From Corynebacterium atypicum (GTDB lineage Bacteria > Actinomycetota > Actinomycetes > Mycobacteriales > Mycobacteriaceae): a stretch of 64,000 bases of DNA. Every line of letters begins with the position of its first letter. The first letter of the stretch is position 1. Shown here piece by piece: positions 19,388 to 28,797 of this stretch. The translations under genes and the position numbers were made by a program. The notes beneath the pieces are model-generated. The model worked only from the letters and a program-made list of their open reading frames with translations. It was not told where the DNA came from and did no database searches. The stretch spans positions 496,001-560,000 of the forward strand of contig NZ_CP008944.1 in assembly GCF_000732945.1 (NCBI RefSeq), given 5' to 3'.

Positions 19388-20928
19388 GCGGTGCTCATCG
19401 ACGTGCAGAACAGCCCCGGGATGGCTGGCAACCCGTCCACCGGGCGACCCCGCTGCTGCGGTTCTGGGCGGCGATTCTGGCGCTGGCCGCGGCCCTGGTG
19501 GTCAATCTCAACGCCGCCGCCGCGGCGAGCATCTGGGGTGCGGTCGCGGGCGGTCCGTGGTGGGCGCTGCCCGCGGCCGTCGGGGTGATCGTGGTGCTCT
19601 GCGCGCTGATCTGGGGGGTCAGCGGGTTGTGGTGGAAGGCGACCGGTTTTCGCGTTGGCTCCGAGGAGGTAGCCCTCAAGCGCGGGGTGATCACCAACCA
19701 GCTGCGTACCGCGCGCTTCGACCGCATCCAGGCCGTCGACGTGGTCGAGCCGCTGGTGCCCCGGATCTTTGGGATGGCCGCAGTGCGGGTGGAGTCGGCC
19801 GGAGGCAAGGCCTCCTACATCGACATCTTGTATTTGAAAAAGGAGAAGGCGGAAAGCCTGCGCGCCGAGCTGCTCGGCCGGATACGCGGGCGCGGTCCGG
19901 TACCAGGAGATGCTGCGACCGGCGGCGCGGGCGCTGGCGAGGCTGCGCGCGAGGGTGATCCGCAGCCGGCGGCTGATCGCCCCGGCGCGACGGTGCTCGC
20001 GGCTCCCGCAGGCGGCGCCTGCGGGCCGGGGGAGATGCGAGAACTCGTCGCTGAGATCCCGGCCTGGCGCTCGCTGGCCGCCGCGGCGCTCAGCCTGGGC
20101 ACCATTGTGGCGGCACTCCTCATCGTCCTGCTCGTGGTCACCCCGATTGCTTCGCAGACGGCGCTGGCGGTACTCATCGGCATCGCCCCCGGCATGTGGG
20201 GAGTGCTCAACCGATCCTGGCGGTTTACCGCGAGCGTCGAGGAAGCGGCGAACGCTGGAGCCGACCACGGGGGCGAGCCCGCCGCAGGCGCCGCGGGGCC
20301 GGGGGAAGACACTGGCGCGATGCTGCACTTGTCCTACGGCCTGGCCGATCGGCGCCGCCAAGCGATCCCCCTGGACCGTGTGCACGCCGTAAAGATCACG
20401 CAGACGCCCCTGTGGCGGCTGGCCGGCTGGTGGCGCGTCTCGGTCAGTGTCGCCGGTTACGGCGAGACGTCCTCGGGGAACTCCGGGGCGCAAACAAACG
20501 TGCTCCCGGTGGGTTCGCGCGCGGAGGCGGTGGCCGTCTTTAGCGCGGTAACAGGCCTCAGCCCGGCGGAGATCGAGACCTTTGCCGCTCCCGAGGGCGC
20601 GCGCCGGGCGACCTTCACCAGCCCGGGCGTGGCCTGGTGGGTCTCTCCGGTCGATCGCGGCCGGCAGGCGATCACGCTGGAAGCAGGCCGCGTGATTGAT
20701 CACCGCGGGCGCTTTGGGCGCTCGGTCGCGGCGATCAGCCCGGAACACATCCAGGAGGTCACCTTGAGCCATGGGCCTATTCAGCAGGCGCTCGGGTTGG
20801 CCACCGTGGAGCTCAACCTGGTGCCGGGGCCGGTGCGCATGTACGGCCGCGACTTGCGCACTGCTCAGGCCGAGGAGCTGGTCAGCCGGCTGCGCAAGCG
20901 GCGACTGCCGGCGCTGGTCTCCCGCTAA
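19384..20928 (+). CDS. PH domain-containing membrane protein with three bPH2 repeats (YdbT-like)
   Basis: 514 residues with three bPH2 units (around residues 85-165, 320-410 and 430-510) and two pairs of membrane segments (residues ~20-75 and ~215-270). Repeated cues are [49 protein letters not shown] and [20 protein letters not shown]. The region between membrane pairs (~residues 165-215) is Ala/Gly/Pro-rich and probably a linker. It starts at a GTG overlapping the stop of the preceding PH gene. In B. subtilis the YdbS/YdbT pair confers bacteriocin resistance; whether this holds here is unknown. Confidence 0.85.
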   Translation: MSGAHRRAEQPRDGWQPVHRATPLLRFWAAILALAAALVVNLNAAAAASIWGAVAGGPWWALPAAVGVIVVLCALIWGVSGLWWKATGFRVGSEEVALKRGVITNQLRTARFDRIQAVDVVEPLVPRIFGMAAVRVESAGGKASYIDILYLKKEKAESLRAELLGRIRGRGPVPGDAATGGAGAGEAAREGDPQPAADRPGATVLAAPAGGACGPGEMRELVAEIPAWRSLAAAALSLGTIVAALLIVLLVVTPIASQTALAVLIGIAPGMWGVLNRSWRFTASVEEAANAGADHGGEPAAGAAGPGEDTGAMLHLSYGLADRRRQAIPLDRVHAVKITQTPLWRLAGWWRVSVSVAGYGETSSGNSGAQTNVLPVGSRAEAVAVFSAVTGLSPAEIETFAAPEGARRATFTSPGVAWWVSPVDRGRQAITLEAGRVIDHRGRFGRSVAAISPEHIQEVTLSHGPIQQALGLATVELNLVPGPVRMYGRDLRTAQAEELVSRLRKRRLPALVSR

Positions 20929-21034
20929 GCCCCGGCGCGACTATCTGCGCCGTGGGCTAGTGCTCTGCCTTAGCCGCCCCGGACTGGGCGCATGGTGCTG
21001 TACATGGCGGGGCAAAACGGCCATAATGGCGGGT

Positions 21035-21895
21035 GTGACTGCGATCAAACTGGACGGCAAGCTGTACCGGGCGGAGCTGCTCGAGGACTTAAAATCCCGG
21101 GTAGCGCACCTGAAAAGCAAGGGTGCTACCCCCGGCTTGGCCACGGTCTTAGTCGGCGAGGATCCAGGCAGCCAGAACTACGTGCGCATGAAGCACAAGG
21201 ACTGTCAGGAGGTCGGCATCGCATCCATCCGCAGGCACTTAAGCGCGGATGTCGCTCAGGAACAGCTGGAGGAGGTCATCGACGAGCTCAACGCCGCTGA
21301 TTCCTGCACCGGATACATTGTGCAGCTGCCCCTGCCCGGCCACCTGGATGAGAACGCCGTGCTGGAGCGCATTGACCCGGACAAAGACGCCGACGGCCTC
21401 CACCCGGTCAACCTGGGCAAGCTGGTACTCGGTGAGCCCGCCCCGCTGCCGTGCACCCCTCGCGGCGCGATCGCGCTCCTGCGCCGGTTTGGCGTGGAGC
21501 TCGACGGGGCCAAGGTAGTGGTCATTGGCCGCGGGATTACGGTGGGCCGCCCCATCGGGCTAATGCTGACCCGGCGCAGCGAGAACGCAACGGTCACGCT
21601 GTGTCATACGGGCACCCGGGACCTGGCTGCTGAGACGAAGGACGCAGACATCATCGTCGCCGCTGCCGGCAAGCCGCACATGCTCACCGCGGACATGATT
21701 CGTCAGGGCGCCGTGCTGTTGGACGTCGGCGTGTCCCGCGTCGACGGGAAAACGACCGGGGACGTGCACCCGGACTGTTGGCAGAAAGCCGGTGCCATTT
21801 CCCCGAACCCCGGGGGGATCGGCCCGATGACCCGCACGTTCCTGCTGGAGAACATCGTCGAGCGCGCTGAGCAGCTGGCCGGGCTGGCGGACTGA
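21035..21895 (+). CDS. folD: Methylenetetrahydrofolate dehydrogenase/cyclohydrolase
   Basis: Bifunctional folate enzyme that interconverts 5,10-methylene- and 10-formyl-THF, supplying one-carbon units for purines and formylmethionine. The signature stretches are present: [19 protein letters not shown] (with the catalytic Lys), [20 protein letters not shown] and the NADP-binding [13 protein letters not shown]. Start choice: CATAAT at 21022-21027 is 7 nt before the GTG at 21035, giving MTAIKLDGK, which agrees with the usual corynebacterial N-terminus. An ATG at 21026 overlaps the -10 and is less likely. 286 residues is normal. Confidence 0.95.
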   Translation: MTAIKLDGKLYRAELLEDLKSRVAHLKSKGATPGLATVLVGEDPGSQNYVRMKHKDCQEVGIASIRRHLSADVAQEQLEEVIDELNAADSCTGYIVQLPLPGHLDENAVLERIDPDKDADGLHPVNLGKLVLGEPAPLPCTPRGAIALLRRFGVELDGAKVVVIGRGITVGRPIGLMLTRRSENATVTLCHTGTRDLAAETKDADIIVAAAGKPHMLTADMIRQGAVLLDVGVSRVDGKTTGDVHPDCWQKAGAISPNPGGIGPMTRTFLLENIVERAEQLAGLAD

Positions 21896-21917
21896 CCGGG
21901 GTGTGGTTTAACCCAGC

Positions 21918-22268
21918 ATGGCGCACCACCCGATAACTCCCGCCAGCCGCGAGCAGGCGCTGGAAAATCCTCATGACATCGCCAACCCGCCGGCGGTGAC
22001 CCCCCGAAAAACGCAAAAAGTGCTCCTCGCCCTGTTCGTTGTGGGGCTTGTCATCGTGGCCGCCTTTGTGCTCACGCAACACTGGCGGCGGGGGACCTTT
22101 GGCCTGGGGCTGTGCTTTTTCTGGCTCGCCGGAATGCGGCTGACCTGTGATTCCAGCGTGATCGGGCTGTTTTCGGTGCGCTCGAAGCGCTTCGACGTCG
22201 CCTACGCCGCGGGCTTGGGCTCGGCGCTCGTCTTCTTGGCCGCCTCGGTGGATGCGCTGGGCAGCTAG
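21918..22268 (+). CDS. DUF3017 membrane protein
   Basis: 116 residues with three hydrophobic segments (VLLALFVVGLVIVAAFVL; FGLGLCFFWLAGMRL; AYAAGLGSALVFLAASV) preceded by a polar N-terminus. Sequence and position after folD match the DUF3017 family of actinobacteria. Function is unknown. It starts 22 nt after folD and is probably cotranscribed with it. It converges with metX. Confidence 0.8.
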   Translation: MAHHPITPASREQALENPHDIANPPAVTPRKTQKVLLALFVVGLVIVAAFVLTQHWRRGTFGLGLCFFWLAGMRLTCDSSVIGLFSVRSKRFDVAYAAGLGSALVFLAASVDALGS

Positions 22269-22351
22269 GGGCTCTCGGCAGACGGGCGGGCGACCTCGGC
22301 GGCGCGGCTGAGCCAGACCAGCCGGTGCCGCGCGGACCACTGCCGCCCGGT

Positions 22352-23488
22352 CTAGATGAAGTATTCGATGCGCGGGCTCGCGGCCGTATAGTGGGGGTCG
22401 ATTTGGGCGAAGAAGCCGCGCAAGATGCGGTCGAGCTGGCGGGTCTCAGTAAGAAAGGCGTCGTGGCCTACGGGTGAGACGATCTTGGCCATGCCCAGCA
22501 GGTTGCCCAGGTTGCGTGAGAGGTGTTCCTGCTGGTGGTAGGGGTAGAGGATATCGGTGTCGACGCCGGCGATGAGCACGGGGACGTCGATACTGCTCAG
22601 TGCCTTGTTGAGGCCACCGCGTCCGCGGCCGATGTCGTGGCGGTTGAGCGCCTCGGTGAGGACCACGTAGGTGCCGGCATCGAATCGCTCGGTGAGCTTC
22701 TTCGCCTGGTAATCCAGGTAACTTTGCACGGCGAAGCGGTGTGCGGGATCGCGGAACGGCCCTCGGGGGTTTTCGCCGGGCAGCGCGGAGGTACCGAAGC
22801 GCTCGTCGATTTCTAGTTCGCCTCGGTAGGTCAGGTGTGCTATTCGGCGGGCTGTGGCCAGTCCGTTGAGCGGGGCGGCGCCGGTGGCGTAGTAATCGCC
22901 GCCCGCCCAGTGGGGATCGTTCTCGATGGCGGAAATTTGCGCGTATTGAATGCCGATCTGCCAGGCGCTGGCCCGTGCGCTGACGGCAAAGATGGCCGCG
23001 GCGCCGACGACGTCAGGGAACAGCGCCGTCCATTCCAGTGCGCGCGCCCCGCCCATGGACCCGCCGGCGACGGCACGCACCCAGGTAATCCCCAGCTGGT
23101 CGAGGAGCTGTTTTTCCGCGGCAACCTGATCGCGGATGGAGATGGCTGGAAACCGCGAGCCCCACGCTTGACCGTCGTCGGGGTGCGGGCTACCGGGCCC
23201 GGTGGAGCCTTGGCAGCCGCCGAGTACGTTGGCGCAGATGACGCAGTAGCGGTCGGTGTCGATCGCCTTTCCGGGGCCGATGAGCCCCGCCCACCAGCTG
23301 CGGGCGTCCGAGTCTCCGGTCAGCGCGTGTTCCACCAGCACCACGTTGGTGCGGCCGTGGCTGGTGCGGCGGAATTCGCCCCAGCGCCGGTAGGCCAGCG
23401 TGACTTCCGGGATGATGGCACCGGCTTCGGTGCGAAAGTCCCCGATGGCGCAGGCGCTCAGCGCCCCGAAAGGGGGAAGGGAAGGCAT
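22352..23488 (-). CDS. metX: Homoserine O-acetyltransferase
   Basis: Alpha/beta-hydrolase-fold enzyme that acetylates homoserine with acetyl-CoA, the activating step of methionine synthesis. Nucleophile Ser144 sits in AGGSMGGARALEW, the likely acid Asp312 in GVDTDILYP, and His342 in VGHDAF. The oxyanion region VLGGCQGSTGPGSPHP is intact. 378 residues is normal. It is downstream of metY on the same strand (67 nt), so both form a transcription unit, and AAAGG precedes the ATG. Confidence 0.95.
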   Translation of the reverse strand: MPSLPPFGALSACAIGDFRTEAGAIIPEVTLAYRRWGEFRRTSHGRTNVVLVEHALTGDSDARSWWAGLIGPGKAIDTDRYCVICANVLGGCQGSTGPGSPHPDDGQAWGSRFPAISIRDQVAAEKQLLDQLGITWVRAVAGGSMGGARALEWTALFPDVVGAAAIFAVSARASAWQIGIQYAQISAIENDPHWAGGDYYATGAAPLNGLATARRIAHLTYRGELEIDERFGTSALPGENPRGPFRDPAHRFAVQSYLDYQAKKLTERFDAGTYVVLTEALNRHDIGRGRGGLNKALSSIDVPVLIAGVDTDILYPYHQQEHLSRNLGNLLGMAKIVSPVGHDAFLTETRQLDRILRGFFAQIDPHYTAASPRIEYFI

Positions 23489-23555
23489 GGCAGGTGGGTC
23501 CTTTGCTTAACGATGCCGCGCGGGGTCGGCGGCCGGCGGCGATGCGGGCGTGTGG

Positions 23556-24871
23556 CTAGGCGATGGCAGCGAACCCGAGCTCGAGGTCAGCGATGATGTC
23601 CTCGATGTTCTCGATGCCTACGGAAAGCCGGATGGTGGACTGGCTGATACCCGCGCGGGCGAGCCCCGCCTCGTCTGACTGGGAGTGAGTGGTGGTGGCC
23701 GGGTGCACGACGAGCGAGCGGACGTCGCCGATGTTGGCCAGGTCGGAGTGCAGCTTGAGGGCGTCGATGAAAGCCCAGGCTTCGTCTTTGCCGCCGGCGA
23801 TGTTGAAGGAAAGCACTGAGCCGGTGTATTTCAGCCCCAACTTTTCTTTGACTTTGTACCACGGGGAGGTTTCTAGCCCGGCGTAGTAGACGTCGGTGAC
23901 CTTGTCCTGGCGGGCAAGGAACCGGGCTACCTGGAGGGCGTTCTGGTTGTGCCGCTCGATGCGCAGGGAGAGGGTATCCAGGCCTTGCAGGGTGACCCAG
24001 GCGTTGAACGGAGAGAGCGTGGCGCCGGTATCGCGCAAGAGCCCGGCGCGGGCTTTGAGCCCGAAGGCGACGTTGCCTAAATCTGCGTAGACCAGGCCGT
24101 GGTAGGCGGGTCTGGCTCGACAAAGCGCGGGAAGACGGGCTTGCCGTCGCGTTCGACGCGCCAGTCGAAGGATCCGGCATCGACAAGCACCCCGCCGACG
24201 CCGGAGCCATTGCCGGTATAGAACTTGGTTAGGGAGGCCACGACGATGTCCGCGCCTAGCTCGATCGGGCGGACCAGCGCTGCAGTGGCGATGGTGTTAT
24301 CCACGATCAGCGGCACGTGGTTGCGGTGAGCGACTTCGGCGACGGCGGGAATGTCGAGGACGTCGGCCTGCGGGTTGGCAAAGGTCTCGCCGTAGAAGGC
24401 TTTCGTGTTGGGCTGCACCGCGTTCTCCCAGCTAGCTGGGTCATCTGGGTCCTCGACGAAGGTGACGTCGATGCCGAGGCGGGCGAGCGTGACCTGGAAG
24501 AGGGTCTCAGTGCCGCCGTAAAGCCGAGGGGAAGTCACGATGTGGTCGCCGGCTCCGGCGAGGTTCAAGATGGCGGCGGTTTCGGCCGCCTGGCCTGAGG
24601 CGAACGCCACAGCGTGAGTGCCGCCTTCAAGCGAGGCGAGCCGGTTCTCTAAGACTTCCGTGGTGGGGTTGGTGAGCCGGGAGTAGATGGGGCCGGCGTC
24701 CTCGAGGGCGAAGCGCTGCTTGGCGTGCTCGGCGGAGTTGAACACGTAGGAAGAGGTCAGGTAGATCGGCTGGTTGCGTGCTCCGGTGTCTTGGTCGACG
24801 GGTTGACCGGCGTGGATGGCGCAGGTGTCAAAGTTCCACTCACTGGCGTGGGAGTTGTCGTACTTGGTCAT
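23556..24871 (-). pseudogene. metY: O-acetylhomoserine sulfhydrylase, single frameshift
   Basis: PLP enzyme making homocysteine from O-acetylhomoserine and sulfide. Frame one (from the ATG at 24871) covers residues 1-~255 including the PLP lysine in VASLTKFYTGNG (Lys216). It then reads EPDPPTTAWSTQI and stops at 24077. In the next frame the expected sequence AYHGLVYADLGNVAFG continues and runs to 23556 with ATLSPFNAW and VGIENIEDIIADLE. One base (C on the coding strand) is missing at about 24107-24110, in a GGCGGG context; adding it restores a 438-residue protein. Either a genuine loss of direct sulfhydrylation or a sequencing error in a G run. Confidence 0.88.
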
Positions 24872-25230
24872 GGTGTCTGGCGCCTTTCCTGGTGATTATC
24901 GCTGTCCTGGATGGATGCTGTTCACAGTAATGAACCAAGCTGTCTATGGCAAGATTAGGACCGAAAAATCGCGAAACCCCAGGTGAGAGCGCTGAACGAA
25001 CCATGCGGTATGTACCTCTCGGTCTATGTTTGAGGTGGCGTAGCGCGAAAAGGACCGTGCGTAGCGTTGCCTCGGTCGACGGAAACGTCTTAGCGGTCGA
25101 ATATTTTAGAAAAAATTAAGGATGTTATAACGGTGATGATCGTCGCACATATTGCGTGCTACAATGGCGATATGGCCAAATGTAGAATAACATAAAAAAC
25201 CATCGCAAGAAGCGCCGTTATTATATCTTC
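24872..25230. other. AT-rich intergenic region upstream of metY
   Basis: About 360 nt with no convincing gene. The first 80 nt hold the metY promoter and a McbR-like site. From about 25020 the base composition drops well below the surrounding level, with runs such as TATTTTAGAAAAAATTAA. The ATAAAAAACC at 25192-25201 gives a T tract on the minus strand after a weak CGC/GCG stem, a possible terminator for the orphan membrane ORF beyond. No tRNA or repeat array was recognised. Confidence 0.6.
24931..24946 (-). promoter_or_regulatory. McbR-like operator upstream of metY
   Basis: The plus strand reads TGAAC-CAAGCT-GTCTA, matching the McbR pattern TAGAC-N6-GTCTA with a perfect right half and 3 of 5 in the left. 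It lies 60-75 nt before the metY start. The N6 spacer CAAGCT is the same as in the metQ site. Confidence 0.55.
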
Positions 25231-25584
25231 TTATAACTTCCCTGACTGGGGCATTTGCTTAGGTGACAGGCGAAGATATATAGTTACCCTAACGATATAT
25301 CTAGACACAATCTCGGAGAATATGGCAAGAAACCATGCGCAACAAAACCATCCTATAGCGTAGCGTATGGAACTTGTCTTTAGGCCATTGCTTAGGTGTA
25401 GGAACAGTATACTTGTAAAAGTGAGAATTAGCGGCAGGAATATAACGCTTAGCATGGTTTCCGCCAGCCATACACATTCTTTAATGCGTTCCATTAGCTG
25501 AAGGCGAGCACAATCCACTGGGGCGAGGTTGTCAATCAGTGCGTCGCACCGAAACCAGGGCGCCTTCATAAACCAGAGCGTCAC
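25231..25584 (-). CDS. Small membrane protein of unknown function in an AT-rich patch
   Basis: 117-codon open frame starting at an ATG that overlaps the stop of the DUF429 gene by 4 nt. Two hydrophobic stretches (TMLSVIFLPLILTFTSILFLHL and AIGWFCCAWFLAIFS) suggest two membrane helices. It resembles no family I recognise. Its codons (ATA, CTA, TTA, AGA) and low GC are unlike those of its neighbours, which points to recent acquisition or a decaying region. The overlap and open frame support a real gene, but it could be chance in AT-rich DNA. An internal ATG in frame (MERIKECVW) is an alternative start. Confidence 0.4.
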   Translation of the reverse strand: MTLWFMKAPWFRCDALIDNLAPVDCARLQLMERIKECVWLAETMLSVIFLPLILTFTSILFLHLSNGLKTSSIRYAIGWFCCAWFLAIFSEIVSRYIVRVTIYLRLSPKQMPQSGKL

Positions 25585-26291
25585 TCGGAGCTGACGGGCA
25601 CGTGAATCCAGCCCTCGATAAGCGCCGTTGCGCGTTCAGCATCACCGGGCCAGCGCGTGCGGCCGGCGGTTATTTCGCGTGCCACTAGAGCAGCGATCAC
25701 GGCGTCGAGCGCGTTGTCGTTGGCCAAGACGGCCTCTTCGTATTCGCCAAAATGCACCCGGTGAGATAGCTGCTGAACGATGTGCCGGCGGACTGCGTGG
25801 CCTTTATTCCCCTTATAGCCGCGGCAGGGAAGACCCCAGGCGGTTAAGGCCGCCGCCGGATAGACCTCCGCGATCGCCCCGCTGCCGTCCCGGGCGGTAT
25901 TCACGCCCGTGGCCCCCAGCCGGGCCTCGATTGCTGCCCAGCGCAACGCCGGGTGGGCGATCCTGTCCGTCGACACGCTGAGGGGATTAAGCCCCGTCGT
26001 CTCTTTGACCACAAAATCGGTGCGCCGCCATGCTAGCCGCCGGCGCCAGTCCGGCCCAGAATCCTCGGGCACGGTTTGCTGGCCGCGGGCGTGTGCGGCG
26101 ATGAAATCGGTGAAAGGGCGCGGCCAGCCGATGGGGACATCAATCCCGGCGCGCGCCGAGCGCGCGACTGCGGCCAGGATATCGGCATCGGTGGCGCCCA
26201 CACCGACGCCAATCAGCTCGGTGCCTTTAAGCGTGGCCAGCCCGGTATTTTTCGGGTCGGCGGCAAAATCTACACCTACGAAGATCTCCAC
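25581..26291 (-). CDS. DUF429 family protein (predicted RNase H-like fold)
   Basis: 236 residues beginning EIFVGVDFAADPKNTGLA, the Gly/Asp-rich opening strand of the DUF429 RNase H-like family, with AGIDVPIGWP (a second acidic position) and a conserved RRTDFVVKETTGLNPLSVS segment. Later NDNALDAVIAALVA carries the acidic C-terminal helix. The acidic residues fit a metal-dependent nuclease, but no substrate is known. The GTG start at 26291 lies 8 nt after TAGAAT on the minus strand, indicating a leaderless mRNA. Confidence 0.8.
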   Translation of the reverse strand: MEIFVGVDFAADPKNTGLATLKGTELIGVGVGATDADILAAVARSARAGIDVPIGWPRPFTDFIAAHARGQQTVPEDSGPDWRRRLAWRRTDFVVKETTGLNPLSVSTDRIAHPALRWAAIEARLGATGVNTARDGSGAIAEVYPAAALTAWGLPCRGYKGNKGHAVRRHIVQQLSHRVHFGEYEEAVLANDNALDAVIAALVAREITAGRTRWPGDAERATALIEGWIHVPVSSE

Positions 26292-26312
26292 GCGTCCCGA
26301 TTCTACGGGCCG

Positions 26313-28532
26313 CTACTTATCCTTCAGCGCGTCCAAGATCGCGTTAAAGGTCTTGGACGGGCGCATCACCTTCGAGGTCTTCTTGTCATCAGGGAGGAAA
26401 TAGCCCCCCAGGTCCACTGCCTGGCCTTGGTTATCGATGAGGTCCTGGTTCACCTTCTCGGCGACCTCGCCCAGCTTTTGGGCCAGCGGAGCGAAGTACT
26501 TCTTCATTTGCTGATCGGTGTCCTGGGCGGCCAGCTCGTCCACCCAGTACTTAGCCAACCAGAAGTGCGAGCCGCGGTTGTCGATCTCGCCGACCTTGCG
26601 CGAAGGCGACTTGCCCTCGGCGAGCACCTGCTCGGTGGCCCTATCCAGGGCGTCGGCAAGCACTCCTGCCTTGGCGTTGTGTCCCGTGCGCTCCTCGTGG
26701 CGGTAGGACTCGGCCAGCGCGAGGAACTCGCCGAGCGAATCCCAGCGCAAGTGGTTCTCTTCCACAACCTGCTCGACGTGCTTCGGCGCAGACCCGCCCG
26801 CGCCCGTCTCGAAGAGCCCGCCGCCGGCCATCAGCGGAACCACGGACAGCATCTTGGCTGAAGTGCCCAGCTCCAGGATGGGGAAGAGGTCCGTGTTGTA
26901 GTCACGCAGCACGTTGCCCGTGACAGAGATGGTGTCCTCGCCGCGGCGGATGCGCTCCACGGATAGCTTGGTGGCGGCCACCGGGTCCAGGATCTCGATG
27001 TCCAAGCCCTCCGTGTCGTGATCGGCCAGGTACTTCTCCACCAGCGACTGGATCGTGCGGTCATGCCCGCGCTCGGGGTCAAGCCAGAAGACGGTCTTCA
27101 TGCCCGACTGCCGGGCGCGGTTAACCGCGAGTTTCACCCAGTCGCGGATGGCCTCGTCCTTGGTCTGGCAGGCCCGCCAGATGTCGTTTTCCTCCACCTC
27201 GTGCTCGAGGAGCACCTCGCCATTGGCGTCCACCACGCGCACCGTGCCGGAAGCGGGAACAACAAAGGTTTTGTCGTGCGAGCCGTACTCCTCGGCCTTG
27301 CGGGCCATCAGGCCCACGTTGGGCACGGTGCCCATCGTGGTCGGATCGAAGGCGCCGTGCGCGCGGCAATCCTCGATGACGGCCTGGTAGACGCCGGCGT
27401 AGGAGGAATCCGGAATGACGACCAAGGCGTCTTGCTGCGCATCGTCCTTGTTCCACATTTTGCCGCCCGCGCGGATCATCGCCGGCATCGAGGCGTCAAT
27501 GATCACGTCGCTCGGCACATGCAGGCCGGTAATCCCCTTGTGGGAGTTGACCATGGCCAGATCGGGCCCGGCAGCCAGCGCCTTGTCAAAGGCCGCCTTG
27601 ATCTCCGCGCCGTCGGCTAGCTCGTCCAGCCCGCTGAGGATCGCCGCCAGGCCGCTCTCCCCATTGAGGCCCGCTGCCAGCAGCTGCTCGCCGTAGCTAT
27701 CGAAGACGTCCTTGAAGTAAGCGCGGACCACGTGACCAAAGATCACCGGGTCAGAGACCTTCATCATGGTCGCCTTCAGGTGCGCCGAGAAGAGGACCCC
27801 TTCCTCCTTTGCCCGGGCCACCTGCGCGGCCAGGAACTCGTCGAGCGCGCGGGCGGACAAGAAGGTGGCGTCAACGACCTCCCCGGACTCTACCTTGAGG
27901 TCGTCCTTGAGCACGGTCTCCGTGCCGTCGGCGGCGGTGTGCACAATCTTCAAGGTCTGCGCAGCGTCGACGATCACAGACTTCTCGTTGTGCCGGAAGT
28001 CGTTGGCGGACATCGTGGCCACGTTCGTCTTGGAGTCCTTCGACCACTCGCCCATGGAGTGCGGGTGCTTGCGCACGAAGTTCTTCACGGCCTGCGGGGC
28101 GCGGCGGTCCGAGTTGCCCTCACGCAGAACCGGGTTCACCGCGGAGCCTTTGACGGCGTCGTAGCGGGCCCTAGCCTCCAGTTCCTCGTCGGTCTGCGGG
28201 TTCTCGGGGTAATCGGGGATGTCAAAGCCGTCGTCCTGCAGCTCCTTGATGGCGCGCTTGAGCTGTGGCAAAGAGGCCGAGATGTTGGGCAGCTTGATGA
28301 TGTTGGCCTGCGGGGTCTGCGCCAGCTGGCCCAGTTCCGCCAGGGCGTCATCGACCTTCTGCTCCGCGCTCAACCGCTCGGGGAACTGCGCCAGAATGCG
28401 CCCGGCTAAAGAGATATCGCGGGTCTCTACGTCGATGCCGGCGGTCGAGGAAAACGCCTCGACGATGGGCTTGAGCGAATAGGTCGCAAGCAGCGGCGCC
28501 TCGTCGGTGCGGGTCCAAATGATGGTGGCCAC
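26313..28532 (-). CDS. icd: Isocitrate dehydrogenase, NADP-dependent, monomeric type
   Basis: Oxidatively decarboxylates isocitrate to 2-oxoglutarate in the TCA cycle, giving NADPH. The 739-residue length and the opening [20 protein letters not shown] identify the large monomeric IDH-II family, unrelated in size to dimeric IDH. Hallmarks include [38 protein letters not shown] and [20 protein letters not shown] precedes the ATG. The gene is intact. Confidence 0.97.
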   Translation of the reverse strand: MATIIWTRTDEAPLLATYSLKPIVEAFSSTAGIDVETRDISLAGRILAQFPERLSAEQKVDDALAELGQLAQTPQANIIKLPNISASLPQLKRAIKELQDDGFDIPDYPENPQTDEELEARARYDAVKGSAVNPVLREGNSDRRAPQAVKNFVRKHPHSMGEWSKDSKTNVATMSANDFRHNEKSVIVDAAQTLKIVHTAADGTETVLKDDLKVESGEVVDATFLSARALDEFLAAQVARAKEEGVLFSAHLKATMMKVSDPVIFGHVVRAYFKDVFDSYGEQLLAAGLNGESGLAAILSGLDELADGAEIKAAFDKALAAGPDLAMVNSHKGITGLHVPSDVIIDASMPAMIRAGGKMWNKDDAQQDALVVIPDSSYAGVYQAVIEDCRAHGAFDPTTMGTVPNVGLMARKAEEYGSHDKTFVVPASGTVRVVDANGEVLLEHEVEENDIWRACQTKDEAIRDWVKLAVNRARQSGMKTVFWLDPERGHDRTIQSLVEKYLADHDTEGLDIEILDPVAATKLSVERIRRGEDTISVTGNVLRDYNTDLFPILELGTSAKMLSVVPLMAGGGLFETGAGGSAPKHVEQVVEENHLRWDSLGEFLALAESYRHEERTGHNAKAGVLADALDRATEQVLAEGKSPSRKVGEIDNRGSHFWLAKYWVDELAAQDTDQQMKKYFAPLAQKLGEVAEKVNQDLIDNQGQAVDLGGYFLPDDKKTSKVMRPSKTFNAILDALKDK

Positions 28533-28558
28533 GGTCTCTCCTTAAAGCTTATAGAAAC

Positions 28559-28618
28559 TTCTGCGCAGAACTGTGCGGTCTGTACGGCGCGGGCTCGTCG
28601 GATCCCCGGGCCCGGGGA
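28559..28618. repeat. Two perfect palindromes in the icd upstream region
   Basis: TTCTGCGCAGAA at 28559-28570, about 27 nt before the icd start, and TCCCCGGGCCCGGGGA at 28603-28618. Both are perfect dyads. The first is a plausible regulator site; the second is GC-only and could be a hairpin. I cannot assign either to a known regulator. Confidence 0.5.
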
Positions 28619-28797
28619 GTGCTCCGCCGCACTGATCTGTCCTTCCACGTTACCGGCATCACTCTAGCCATGTCCGGCCTCATACCCGCCTGGCCACCCC
28701 CAGTGGGCCTATGCCGTCATTGATGCGATTTGTCGGATCCGTCACCAAGGCTGCCGTGGGCTGGCTTGCCAGTACGTCGAAGGGTAGCCTGCCGCCG

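Noticed and set aside
24872..25230. A small RNA or tRNA gene in the AT-rich gap
   Set aside because: No cloverleaf, CCA end or strong stem with a T tract was found; AT-richness alone is not evidence.
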